The notes under the pieces are model-generated. The model was given only the letters and a program-made list of their open reading frames with translations, was not told the origin of the DNA and did no database searches. Shown one piece after another: positions 44,599-53,000 of a DNA stretch of 64,000 nt. Source of the stretch: Quatrionicoccus australiensis. Its GTDB lineage: Bacteria; Pseudomonadota; Gammaproteobacteria; Burkholderiales; Rhodocyclaceae. The position numbers and the translations under genes were made by a program. Every line of letters begins with the position of its first letter. Within the stretch, counting starts at the first letter, position 1. Where the stretch lies: NCBI RefSeq assembly GCF_020510525.1, contig NZ_CP075188.1, positions 1,426,001 through 1,490,000 of the forward strand, given 5' to 3'.

Positions 44599-44640
44599 GG
44601 TCGACGGTGGAAAAACGCGGTTTTTTGGCGGTCGACCGGT
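44599..44640. repeat. Complete GGTCGACC-type inverted element
   Basis: GGTCGACGGTGGAAAAACGC and GGTTTTTTGGCGGTCGACC are inverted copies of each other. It lies just downstream of fsr, and could act as its terminator. Confidence 0.7.
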
Positions 44641-44685
44641 AAAAACGGGTGAAAAGCAAAAATGGCGCGGATAAATCCGTTGTCG

Positions 44686-44715
44686 CCGAGTCACGCGCTT
44701 CTATGCGTGACTCGG
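44686..44715. repeat. Perfect 11-bp hairpin without T tract
   Basis: CCGAGTCACGC and GCGTGACTCGG pair perfectly around the 8-nt loop GCTTCTAT. Neither side has a run of T, so it does not look like a standard terminator. Confidence 0.6.
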
Positions 44716-44852
44716 TCTGGGGAGATGCAGTGTGACATTGCGCTTGAGCGCGCGCCGCGTGCCGGAGGCAGTCAAAATGAACAACTTCGATTGATTAAAA
44801 AACCACAATAATTTTTAATTTGATCTGGTCAATTTTATTTTTACTATGGCCA

Positions 44853-45392
44853 TCATTGCCTATGAGTGATTTCCCGCACGATTTCACCCGAGATACTCTG
44901 GATTTGCTTGCTGATCATCGGGGCGAAAATGCCGCCACCTGCCGAAGATGATGTTTTGTAGTTGCGTGTGCCGACAGGTGTCTTGCTCGGTAATTCAAAG
45001 AACGATACGTCTGCATCAACAAATGCGTTCCCTGTCATGATTCCGAACATGAATCTAGCTCCCTGCGAGACATAGCGGTAATCAATGACCTTGATGACGA
45101 CGAGTGTCTGGTTCTTTTGCGGCACTTCGGCGCTTGATTCCTGATATGAAATTGCCATTCCATGTTTCTCCGCCGCATCTTTCATTGCTTCCCGCCATTC
45201 CTGGCGAAGCTTTTCCCAGTCTTCCGACGTTGTTGCGAGATCAGAGCCACTAACAGTCAGCACAATGCTTTTAGCAGCACCTTGACTGATTGCTAGTCGG
45301 CTCTCTGATTTCGAGGTACGTTCAACGGTTGCTGCGCATCCGGTCAGAACTAGTGCGCTAATGACGATGAGAGCTTTAAGAGGGATAGGCAT
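44853..45392 (-). CDS. Lipoprotein of unknown function (DUF4410-like)
   Basis: The 179-residue precursor has a lipoprotein signal (MPIPLKALIVISALVLTGCA, lipobox LTGC). The mature part shows VVIKVIDYRYVSQGARFMFG and alternating beta segments typical of small DUF4410-like lipoproteins; the match is by pattern only. The gene is AT-richer than the core chromosome and lies in the accessory block with other same-strand orphan genes. Confidence 0.68.
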   Translation of the reverse strand: MPIPLKALIVISALVLTGCAATVERTSKSESRLAISQGAAKSIVLTVSGSDLATTSEDWEKLRQEWREAMKDAAEKHGMAISYQESSAEVPQKNQTLVVIKVIDYRYVSQGARFMFGIMTGNAFVDADVSFFELPSKTPVGTRNYKTSSSAGGGIFAPMISKQIQSISGEIVREITHRQ

Positions 45393-45458
45393 ATTTTTAG
45401 AAAAATAATGTGGAAGATTGCCAGCCTATGCGGCTTTTCGCGCAGGTCCGGTTCATTA

Positions 45459-45974
45459 CTAATGAAGATGCTGCTGGTGAATTGCCTCTGAAGCGACTTC
45501 CGACAGCATTTTCTCCAGAAATGGCTGGACCGCAGATTCGAATCGAGCATCAATCTCCGCTGCCTTAAGAAAGTGCGGGCGCGCAACTTGGAAGTCTTTC
45601 TGAGCATAAGCAGCTAGCGCCAAATACCAATGAAGGGCAGCGTCGTTTGGGTAAATGGTCAATTGCTCCTCGCAGTCTTTGATTACCGCAAGCGTGTCTC
45701 CATTTCTGTATTGGAGGTCGATTGACGCAAGTGCCTCATTGGCCTTCTTTCTCTCTCGTGACGCTCGACTTCCATCCCAACTCATCACGCCGATTACGAC
45801 GAAATAGAGAATGAACAAGGCAATTAGGTAGTAGGGGCTGTCGAGAAAGTTCGATATGACTCCCCGGCCTGTATGGTCGGCGGGAGCCAGCATTGAAGAA
45901 ATGATGGGAAGTACGGACAGGAAGAGAAGTACTACCGGCATCAACCTTGAGCGATCGAAATGACGCTTCTTCAT
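45459..45974 (-). CDS. Membrane-anchored TPR-like protein of unknown function
   Basis: The product is about 171 residues, with two hydrophobic segments near the N-terminus (LMPVVLLFLSVLPIISSMLA and YYLIALFILYFVVIGVMSW). A soluble domain with tetratricopeptide-like helices follows (YPNDAALHWYLALAAYAQKD). I used the ATG at 45,974; a GTG at 45,992 is in frame. It is 66 bp upstream of the lipoprotein gene on the same strand and has similar composition, so the pair may be cotransferred. Confidence 0.65.
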   Translation of the reverse strand: MKKRHFDRSRLMPVVLLFLSVLPIISSMLAPADHTGRGVISNFLDSPYYLIALFILYFVVIGVMSWDGSRASRERKKANEALASIDLQYRNGDTLAVIKDCEEQLTIYPNDAALHWYLALAAYAQKDFQVARPHFLKAAEIDARFESAVQPFLEKMLSEVASEAIHQQHLH

Positions 45975-46043
45975 TTGCGCAACCCCGAGCACGGATTACC
46001 AAGGTTCAACAAAGTACATGGCTCCTTTAAGATCCCCCTCGAC

Positions 46044-46086
46044 GCTGTAGAAAAATAGCATCCATGTCGTCATCGTGCCGTGACCC
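46044..46086. mobile_element. Remnant of an IS1182-like left end
   Basis: GCTGTAGAAAAATAG followed by CATCCATG and CATCGTGCCGTGA repeats the first 40-odd bases of the IS1182 element at 22,145 with a few substitutions. No transposase or right end is present. It stops at the end of the adjacent methyltransferase gene. Confidence 0.75.
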
Positions 46087-46088
46087 CT

Positions 46089-46835
46089 TCACCGCAACAT
46101 CAGCGCGAACACGCCCCAGCCCAGATATTCTCGCGTGTAAGTGGCGTAGCGCTCTGGTTCTGAGGTCAGCTGGGCGCGCACCTCTGGCGCCAGCTCGTCG
46201 TCGGGATTGGCTTCAAGCCAGCGGCGCATGGTCAGCCATTTGGCCGCTTCGTACCTGTCCCAGCCATCCTGGTCGGCGAGAACCATTTCGACGACGTCAC
46301 AGCCAAGCTCGCGGAAGGATGCGAGCAGTGCCGGCAGCGTGTGGAAGTCGGAGATCGAGTGGGCAAGACAGCCCTGGGCAAGCTCTTCCGTCGGCGGCAA
46401 CTGCCGCCAGTAGGGTTCGCCGATGAGGATGATCCCGCCGGGGCGCAGGCTCTGCGCCAGAAGCGCTACCGTGCCGGAAAATCCGCCCGCGATCCAGGTG
46501 GCGCCGACACAGGCTGCGATATCGACCTTCTCGTCGGAGACATAACCGGCCGCATCGGCATGGATGAACCCGACCTGATCGGCGACGCCGAGTTCTTCGG
46601 CGCGGCGTTTCGCTTGCTCGGTAAATAGCTGGCTCATGTCGACGCCGGTGCCGGTCACGCCATGATCGCGCGCCCAGGTGCACAGCATCTCCCCCGAACC
46701 GCTGCCGAGGTCGAGCACTCGTGCCCCCGCTTCCAGCCGCAGCGCCGCGCCGAGCGTGGCGAGCTTGTCGGGCGTAATCGGGTTATGGATGCGGTGCGCG
46801 CTTTCAGTGATGTTGAATATTCGGGGGATGTCCAT
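46089..46835 (-). CDS. Class I SAM-dependent methyltransferase
   Basis: This 248-residue protein has SAM-binding motif I in ARVLDLGSGSGEML, acidic motif II in GTGVDMSQLF, and LRPGGIILIGEPYW. The substrate is unknown. Its GC content is nearer to the core genome than to its accessory neighbours. It lies between the IS1182-like remnant and the IS630-family element, so it may have been moved by them. Confidence 0.82.
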   Translation of the reverse strand: MDIPRIFNITESAHRIHNPITPDKLATLGAALRLEAGARVLDLGSGSGEMLCTWARDHGVTGTGVDMSQLFTEQAKRRAEELGVADQVGFIHADAAGYVSDEKVDIAACVGATWIAGGFSGTVALLAQSLRPGGIILIGEPYWRQLPPTEELAQGCLAHSISDFHTLPALLASFRELGCDVVEMVLADQDGWDRYEAAKWLTMRRWLEANPDDELAPEVRAQLTSEPERYATYTREYLGWGVFALMLR

Positions 46836-46895
46836 GGCGGGAGGCTTTGGGGCCGGTCTTATTTGTTTGAAAATGCGGAATTGATCTTGTAGGTA

Positions 46896-48001
46896 TTAAC
46901 CTGGCAAATAGATAGGGCGTTTATGTTATGATATTTGCATGGATAAAGAAGATGCCCGCAAGCTCAGGCCAGAGCAACAAAAGGAGAAGCGCAAGATAGC
47001 GCTTCGCATGCGAATGAACGGACGCGAATTTGCCGAGATTGGATTAGCGGTCGGAGTACATTCCCGTACGGTCCAATATTGGTGGTCGCGCTACCAGGCA
47101 GAAGGCCTCAAGTCGGCGGTAGAAGGCGGCAAAAGAGGCACGGAGATTGGTGAGCGACGCACACTCAGCGTGGAACAGGAGTGGGCAGTGCAGCAGTTGA
47201 TCAGCGAGAAAATGCCTGACCAACTCAAGCTTTCCTTCGCGCTCTGGACACGGGCAGCAGTTCAGGAGTTGATCCATCGTCGTTTCAAGATCGACATGCC
47301 GATTCGGACGGTCGGTGAGTATCTCAAGCGCTGGGGTTTTACACCGCAGAAGCCGTTGAAGCGGGCCTATGAGCAGAAACCTGAATTGGTGGAGGCTTGG
47401 CTCAAGGAGAGTTACCCACGCATCGCCCGGCGCGCCAAGGACGAAGGGGCGGAGATTCACTGGGGTGACGAAACGGGCATCCGTAGCGATTGCCAACATG
47501 GCCGGAGCTATGCGCCAGCGGGAAAAACACCTGTTCAAAGGGTGCCCGGCAGCCGGTTTGCCACGAACATGATCTCCACGGTCACCAACCAGGGGAAAGT
47601 GCGCTTCATGCTCTATCGGGAAACGATGACGGCCACTGTCCTGATTCGATTCCTTGCACGCCTGGTTCGTGATGCTGGACGCAAAGTGTTTTTGATTCTC
47701 GACAACCTGCGAGTGCATCACAGCAACAAGGTTCGGGACTGGTTGGAAAAACATACCGAGCACATTGAGTTGTTCTTCTTGCCCGCCTACGCCCCGGAAC
47801 TCAATCCGGACGAGTATCTGAATTGCGACCTGAAGGCCTTGGTTCATGGCGGAAAGCCTGCCAGGAATCGGGATGAACTGGAATCAAAGGTGCGAGGTGC
47901 AATGATGAAAATACAGAATCGCCCAAAACGGGTTATGTCCTATTTTAGACACCGAAAAATCCAATATGCCGCGTAATGAACCTATTGGATTGCCGGGTTA
48001 A
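46896..48001 (+). mobile_element. IS630-family insertion sequence
   Basis: TTAACCTGGCAA at the left end and TTGCCGGGTTAA at the right end are inverted repeats with one mismatch, each flanked by TA, the target duplication typical of IS630 elements. The transposase gene is intact. The right end supplies the last codons and stop of a truncated gene on the other strand. Confidence 0.85.
46939..47976 (+). CDS. IS630 family transposase
   Basis: This 345-residue transposase begins MDKEDARKLRPEQQKEKRKI. It has an N-terminal helix-turn-helix (GLAVGVHSRTVQYWWSRYQ) and a DDE domain with IHWGDETGI, FLILDNLRVHHSNKV and PAYAPELNPDEYLNCDLK. The D-D-E triad is complete and no frameshift is seen. Confidence 0.92.
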   Translation: MDKEDARKLRPEQQKEKRKIALRMRMNGREFAEIGLAVGVHSRTVQYWWSRYQAEGLKSAVEGGKRGTEIGERRTLSVEQEWAVQQLISEKMPDQLKLSFALWTRAAVQELIHRRFKIDMPIRTVGEYLKRWGFTPQKPLKRAYEQKPELVEAWLKESYPRIARRAKDEGAEIHWGDETGIRSDCQHGRSYAPAGKTPVQRVPGSRFATNMISTVTNQGKVRFMLYRETMTATVLIRFLARLVRDAGRKVFLILDNLRVHHSNKVRDWLEKHTEHIELFFLPAYAPELNPDEYLNCDLKALVHGGKPARNRDELESKVRGAMMKIQNRPKRVMSYFRHRKIQYAA

Positions 48002-48437
48002 TATCAAGGTATTTTGAATAATTGGTAAATGAAGAATTTACTTTTGGATTAGACATCAACTCCTGCATGGCTAACTTGCCAATAGCGGCAAAGGCAGATT
48101 GAAAGGATGCAGCACCTTCTTTCTCCATTGCCAATTTTGCTTGCGATCTACAGTTTTCCGTCATCAGGCGCGTAACTATCGAGGCCAACATGCGATCCGC
48201 TTCTTCACGGTTTGCATCGGTAATATTCGAGAGGTCCTGCATGTCCGGGTGCGCCGACATACCTATAAATACCCACTTGGCCAAATCCTTCCGCTCTTTG
48301 CCTGTGGTGTTGTCAGACAGGCAAGTGCTTAATGCCTCTGTAGCAGGCCCTGCGATTGCGGATGATGTAAGCGTCGCTGAGCCAATAATGATGGCAAGCA
48401 GAGTCTTGGTGATTTTGTTCATGGAATTGTTTTTCAT
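47982..48437 (-). pseudogene. Cassette-encoded exported protein, 3' end replaced by the IS630 element
   Basis: The frame of 151 residues has a signal peptide (KTLLAIIIGSATLTSSAIAG). The mature part contains two cysteines (STCLSDN, TENCRSQ) and mostly helical sequence; family unknown. The last six residues and the TAG stop come from the IS630 right end, so the natural C-terminus and any attC are lost. The gene follows the GTTACGC boundary of the attC at 48,480-48,538, which makes it the next cassette of the array. Whether the truncated protein still works is unknown. Confidence 0.68.
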
Positions 48438-48479
48438 GATTTGCGGTTCTGGTGGTTTAGTAATCAGGATATTCTGAAT

Positions 48480-48538
48480 GCGTAACGTTGGAAATAACCG
48501 GATCGCTTTAGCGAGTCCGGTTGATTGACTTGTTAGGC
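48480..48538 (-). other. Integron-type attC site (59 bp)
   Basis: Read on the minus strand, GCCTAAC (R'') opens the site and GTTACGC (R') ends it. Between them CCGGACTCGC and GCGATCCGG form a stem around TAAA with one unpaired base, the extrahelical-base pattern used by integron integrases to choose a strand. The outer arms also pair imperfectly. Length is in the attC range. The stop codon of the upstream gene lies inside the GCCTAAC heptamer. Confidence 0.8.
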
Positions 48539-49556
48539 GCCATGATTCCAGCAGCCATTACTATCGCAATCAAAAAAATCCACATGAATATGTGGTCCTA
48601 AGGTTTCTCTTACGATTTGATAAGACTTATTGCAATAAGCTTGGTCATTTCCGTAAACCGATATTGCTACGCGCTGAATCCCAGTATTTGTCATCTTTCG
48701 TAAAATATGGATATCGTGCTCTCCTAAGCCCCAGCCATAAATTGTAAGGTCTGTTTTGGGGGCTGGGAATACTTCTCTGTATACAGTTGAAAGATAATAG
48801 CTATTTTGGATGGCGGAAATTTTTTGAAAGGCAGTGCCTTCGCTGACAAATAATGGAATAACTTGCTCGCTCTTCCAGAGATTAAGTATTGACCCCAGCA
48901 ATCCAATTCCTTGAGCATTAATTTTTGATTCTTGCTCAACGGCATTTCTGCAAAGAATTAGACTGCCATGCGGGTAAAAAACTAGTGTTATTGCTCTGTC
49001 GTGAAAGCCAATTGATTGGCGGAATCTCTGCCAGTTTTCATCAAAGTAACCACTCACGAAGCAATCTTTAAATGAATGTTGGTCGCGTATATCCAATCCA
49101 TACGTCATCGTCCAATAGACAATCAAGTCATAGTTGAGCGAAATGACCGTATCGAATCTCTTTAGGAAGTCATAAATATTTGGTATTTGATCCGAGATAT
49201 CATTGTATTCTGGATGTATATCGCGAACAGTCTGTATCAGGCTTTCGCGTACCCTGATATATGCGTTGTGAGTTATTGCATCAGGTATCTGTAGTGCTCT
49301 GTTTACGTTTGACGCTTGCCAAACGAGACGTAGGACTAACTCAAAATCATTGGTTTGAAAGAAGCCAAATAATTGTTGGACATCGTTTGGCAGAAGGCCG
49401 TTGTTTAAAGCATGCTGAAGTAGGGAAGCATAGGCAAATCGTGGGCTAACAGAGATGCTAGCGCCGTTTCCAAGAATAATTGTGCCTCTATAGTTTGCGG
49501 AAATATTTGCCCATGGTTGTATTTCAAATGGCACAGAATTCTCCTTGGCGCCTAAC
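48486..49556 (-). mobile_element. Complete integron gene cassette 2 (about 1.07 kb)
   Basis: Minus-strand order: GTTAGGC boundary (49,556-49,550), ribosome-binding site, one gene, stop within GCCTAAC, and attC. The opening GTTAGGC and the stop-side GCCTAAC are exact complements, as required for one circular cassette. No integron integrase gene is present in the window. Confidence 0.75.
48533..49534 (-). CDS. DUF4917 / SIR2-like protein in a gene cassette; possible defence effector
   Basis: The protein is 333 residues from a GTG at 49,534, six bases after AAGGAG. It shows the DUF4917 pattern: IILGNGASIS (residues 19-28), VISLNYDLIVYW (131-142), FYPHGSLI (186-193), PLFVSEGT (227-234), and IYGWGLGEHDIHIL (265-278). 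These correspond to the Rossmann-type NAD-binding core of SIR2-like proteins, several of which degrade NAD+ during phage attack. The gene is strongly AT-rich compared with the chromosome. The family assignment is from memory of the motif set; a defensive role is inference. Confidence 0.75.
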   Translation of the reverse strand: MPFEIQPWANISANYRGTIILGNGASISVSPRFAYASLLQHALNNGLLPNDVQQLFGFFQTNDFELVLRLVWQASNVNRALQIPDAITHNAYIRVRESLIQTVRDIHPEYNDISDQIPNIYDFLKRFDTVISLNYDLIVYWTMTYGLDIRDQHSFKDCFVSGYFDENWQRFRQSIGFHDRAITLVFYPHGSLILCRNAVEQESKINAQGIGLLGSILNLWKSEQVIPLFVSEGTAFQKISAIQNSYYLSTVYREVFPAPKTDLTIYGWGLGEHDIHILRKMTNTGIQRVAISVYGNDQAYCNKSYQIVRETLGPHIHVDFFDCDSNGCWNHGA

Positions 49557-49651
49557 GTGAAGTAAACGTCATAGTAAAAAACCAAATCCAGCCATTAATA
49601 GCCAAATCCGGACATATCTTTCCATTACTGGACATCAACAAATTTCCATAT
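49557..49651. other. Gap upstream of cassette 2, possible attI/attC remnant
   Basis: On the minus strand the last bases before the cassette read CGTTTACTTCACGTTAGGC, close to CGTCCACTTCACGTTAGGA before cassette 1. The shared ACTTCACGTTAGG points to a common type of attachment site. Two tracts of CCAAATCC-like sequence also lie here. No gene is seen. Confidence 0.45.
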
Positions 49652-50026
49652 CTAGGCATCTGCCACCACCCGCATTTCCAGCCCCAGTGCCTTGACGGTT
49701 TTCAGCGGGAGTTGCCAGAGTTTGTGTTCCGGATGCCATTTCCCGCCCGCTTTCTTGACGCGTTCGCGCAGCTCGGTTTCGCCGTAGCCGATGCGTAGCC
49801 AGGCGGTGGGTTCCGGTTCTGCCGGTTGGGTTTCGACGATGATTTCGACCGTGGTCAGCTTGCGTTTTTGTTGCGGGTCGAGGCGCTGGCGGATGCAGAC
49901 CAGGGCGTCGCCGTAGCGGTCGACGAGCGGCCCGGTGCCGGGGGCGCCGGGCGGCAGTTGAGTGAGGATGCGGGCGTTGTCGAGGTATTCGGGAGACAGC
50001 GTCGGGCGGGGTGGTGCAGCGGTCAT
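49652..50026 (-). CDS. Hypothetical protein with DUF5710-like C-terminal motif
   Basis: The 124-residue product ends with LRERVKKAGGKWHPEHKLWQ and LPLKTVKALGL. The G.KW.PE.K.W.LP pattern resembles the short DUF5710 module found in proteins of mobile elements. The N-terminal part (TLSPEYLDNARILTQLPPGA) is not recognised. The gene is GC-rich and sits at the edge of the accessory block. Confidence 0.65.
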   Translation of the reverse strand: MTAAPPRPTLSPEYLDNARILTQLPPGAPGTGPLVDRYGDALVCIRQRLDPQQKRKLTTVEIIVETQPAEPEPTAWLRIGYGETELRERVKKAGGKWHPEHKLWQLPLKTVKALGLEMRVVADA

Positions 50027-50089
50027 CGTTTTCCGGACGACGAAGGAGGAACGGTCAGGTTAATTGACCGCTGCATATGGCGCAAGCAT

Positions 50090-53000
50090 TCACTCGCCCA
50101 CGACGATCCTTCCATTCGGCATTTCGCCAAAAACGTCAGGGGCATACATCGCTTCGACGCGCGTCGGCGGCAGGGCGAAGTTGCCGGCATTGTTGAGGCG
50201 CAGGGTGTATTCGATGTTGAAGCGGCCTTTCGGCAGCATGGCGTAGTAGGCGCGGAAGGCGCTGAAGCTGCGCTCGACGTAGGTCGGCCACATGCCGCGG
50301 CTGCTGCGGTTTTCGCCGAGGCCGGCGATGGCCGAGTCGCGGCCGTCGCCGTCGCCCATGATGCGCGCGCCGGCCGGGATCGGATCGGAGAGGGCGACCC
50401 AGGTCATGTCGTTGTCGGCATCCACGGTCAGCGTGACGCGCCAGAGGTCGCCGCGGCTGATCTTGCCCGGCGCCTTTTCCTGGATGGGCGTGACCTTGCG
50501 GCTGATCCGGTAGCCCATGGCGCGGGCCGGGCCGTCGGGAATCGCGGCGAGCAGCTGGATGGTCGCCCACGGCTTGCCGCTGCCCTGGTGGCTGATGTTC
50601 AGCTTGTCGTCCTTGCCCGGTGGCGTTGGCCAGGGAAGGTTGAGCGGCGCGGCGGTTTCGCCGGCGGCGAGCTTCTTCCAGTCGAGTTCGGCTTTTGCCT
50701 TGGCGAGGCTGGCCTGCGTGGTGCCGGCCACCGGTTCACGTTCGAATTTCTGCGCAAAGCGGTCGAGGGTGACGCGTGCCCAGGCGTTGGCCGTGGTGGT
50801 CAGCCAGCGGCCGCGCACCTGGCGTTCCATGGCGCCTTGCACGAGGCGCGGCAGGTCGTCCTTCCAGTCCGGGTCGTCGAGCATGGCTTCGATCAGTCGG
50901 AAGGCGTTGGCGTCGGCGCTGAGCATCATCCACCAGCCGTAGTCGTCGCGCTCGCTGGTGAAGACGAGGCGGCTGCCAGCGTAGCTGAGGCGGTTGCGCA
51001 ACTCCTGTTTCGCGTCGGCGAGTTTCTTGTCGCGTTGCGGCAGCTCGGGCAGGGCGCGCGCGATCTGCACCCAGTCGATCAGCGCAGCGGTCGACAGGCG
51101 CAGCGGGTCGATTTCCAGCGCCGCGGCGGCGCGGGTCGGCTTGCTGCCCTGGCGGACGAGGGCTGCGAGCGCGTTCAGGCGGCGCGCCAGCGAGTAGTCG
51201 CCGGGCGCCCATTCACTGGTCTTGATGCGCCCTTCGACAAAGGCGGTGAGGCCTTGCAGCATGCGCTGACGGCTGTCTTCGGGCAGCGTGAAGCCAGCCA
51301 GCGTGACCAGGTCGAGCAGGTAGGCGGTCAGTGTGGCGCTGCCGCCGCTGCCGGGGAAGTAGCTGGCCAGCCCGTTGTTGTCGAGGTAGCCGGGCAGGGT
51401 GTTGGCGATGTCCTGCCAGCGCTTTTCATCGTGCAGGCCGACGGCGACCGAGGTTTTCTGTTCCAGGCAGCCGAAGGGGTATTCCTCGAAGAAGCGCTTG
51501 AGGCCGGGTGGCGGCGTGGCGAGCCTGGGCGACAGGCTGATTTCCAGCCCGCCCTTGCCGGGTAGTGCGCCGGCCGGCGGCGTGACCGGTACTTCAAAGT
51601 TGCCGGCAATGCGCGTGAAGCTGGCCTGCTGCACCGTGACCGGCACGGCGGGGGCGATCTGCTGCGTGATGCGCAGCGTGTCCTGGCCATTGCCGCCTTC
51701 TTCCTTGGCGCTGAATTCCCATTGCTGGCTGCTCACACCCTCGGCGGCGCTGATGTTCCAGCTCAGTTCGCCGGCACTTTCCGGGGCCAGCGTGAGTTTT
51801 TGCGCGGCGAGCAAATTGGCCCCGTTTTTGCCGTTGACCGCTACGACCATCTGGCGCGCCGTGCCGTTGCGCAGCGTGAGCAGCGCCTTGAAGGTATCGC
51901 CTTCACGCACCAGCGGCGGCAGGCCGGAGATGATCTGCAGGTCCTGCTTGGTCTTGACGCTGGCGCTGCCGGTGCCGAACAGGCCGGCACCGGCGGTGGC
52001 GATGCCGACCAGCTTGAATTCGCTCAGCGAGTCGTTCATCGTCACCTTGAGCGTGGCGCTGCCGGTGTTGTCGAGCACGACGCGCGGCTGCCACTTGAGC
52101 AGGGTGTCGAACAGCTCGCGCGCCGGGGCGCGGCCGCCGCCACCGCCGGGCGGCAGGGCTTTCTTGCCGAAGTGGCGCTTGCCGATCACCATCGATTGCG
52201 CGGTCGCCGTTTCGACCTCGTAGCCGCGCTTTTGCAGCATGGCGTCGAGCAGGTTCCAGCTGTCGTTCGGGCGCAGTTCGAGCAGCGCCTGGTCGACGGC
52301 GGCAAAGGCAACTTCGGTGCCGGCCGGGGCGGGTTTGCCGTCCGGCGTCGTGACCTTGATCTTCACCGTCGCTTCTTCGCGCGGCCGGTAGTCGGTCTTG
52401 TCGCTGCTGATATCGACCTTGAGCCTGAAGCCCTCGGTGCCGACGGCGATTTCGGCGAGGCCGAGGCGGTAGGCGGGCTTGGCGAGGTCGACCATGGCGG
52501 TCGGCTGCTCCGGGTTCCACCATTCCTTGAACCAGCTCAGCGGTTCACGCCAGCCCCAGTCGAAAAACGAGTACCACTTGAGCGGCTCGACGCGGCCGCG
52601 CACGGCGAGCACCGAGACGAAAACGTTCGGCCCCCATTCCGCCTTGACCGGCAATTCGACCATCGGCTTGAAGCGCGACAGCGGCTGCACGAAGGTTTCG
52701 ATGATGCCGGAGGTTTCCACCGAGATCAGCGCGGTCGCTTCGCGAAACGGCGTGCGCACCTGGAAGCGCGCGGTGTCGCCGGGTGCGTAGGCCTTCTTTT
52801 CCGGGATGACGTCGATGCGGTCCTGGTTGCCGGCGGCAAACCACAGGTCGCCGGCGCCGGTGACCCAGTAGCTGGTGCCGGCGCGGGCGATGTTGCCGGC
52901 GTTGTCTTTCGCTTCAGCAAGCAGGTAGATCGAGCCGGATTCGCTGCCCTTGGGTTCGCAGAAGAGCAGGCCGCGGCTGTCGGTGGTGCCGGCGCAGACT

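Larger units (their letters stand above)
44590..44852. other. Gap at the edge of the accessory block: GGTCGACC element and perfect hairpin
   Basis: No gene is supported here. The stretch contains the paired GGTCGAC element (44,599-44,640), an 11-bp perfect hairpin (44,686-44,715), and from about 44,780 an AT-rich stretch that marks the change in composition. Confidence 0.6.

Noticed and set aside
45393..45458. Possible attC between the TPR-like and lipoprotein genes
   Set aside because: An imperfect dyad (CCTGCG / CGCATAGG) is present, but there are no paired RYYYAAC and GTTRRRY heptamers.
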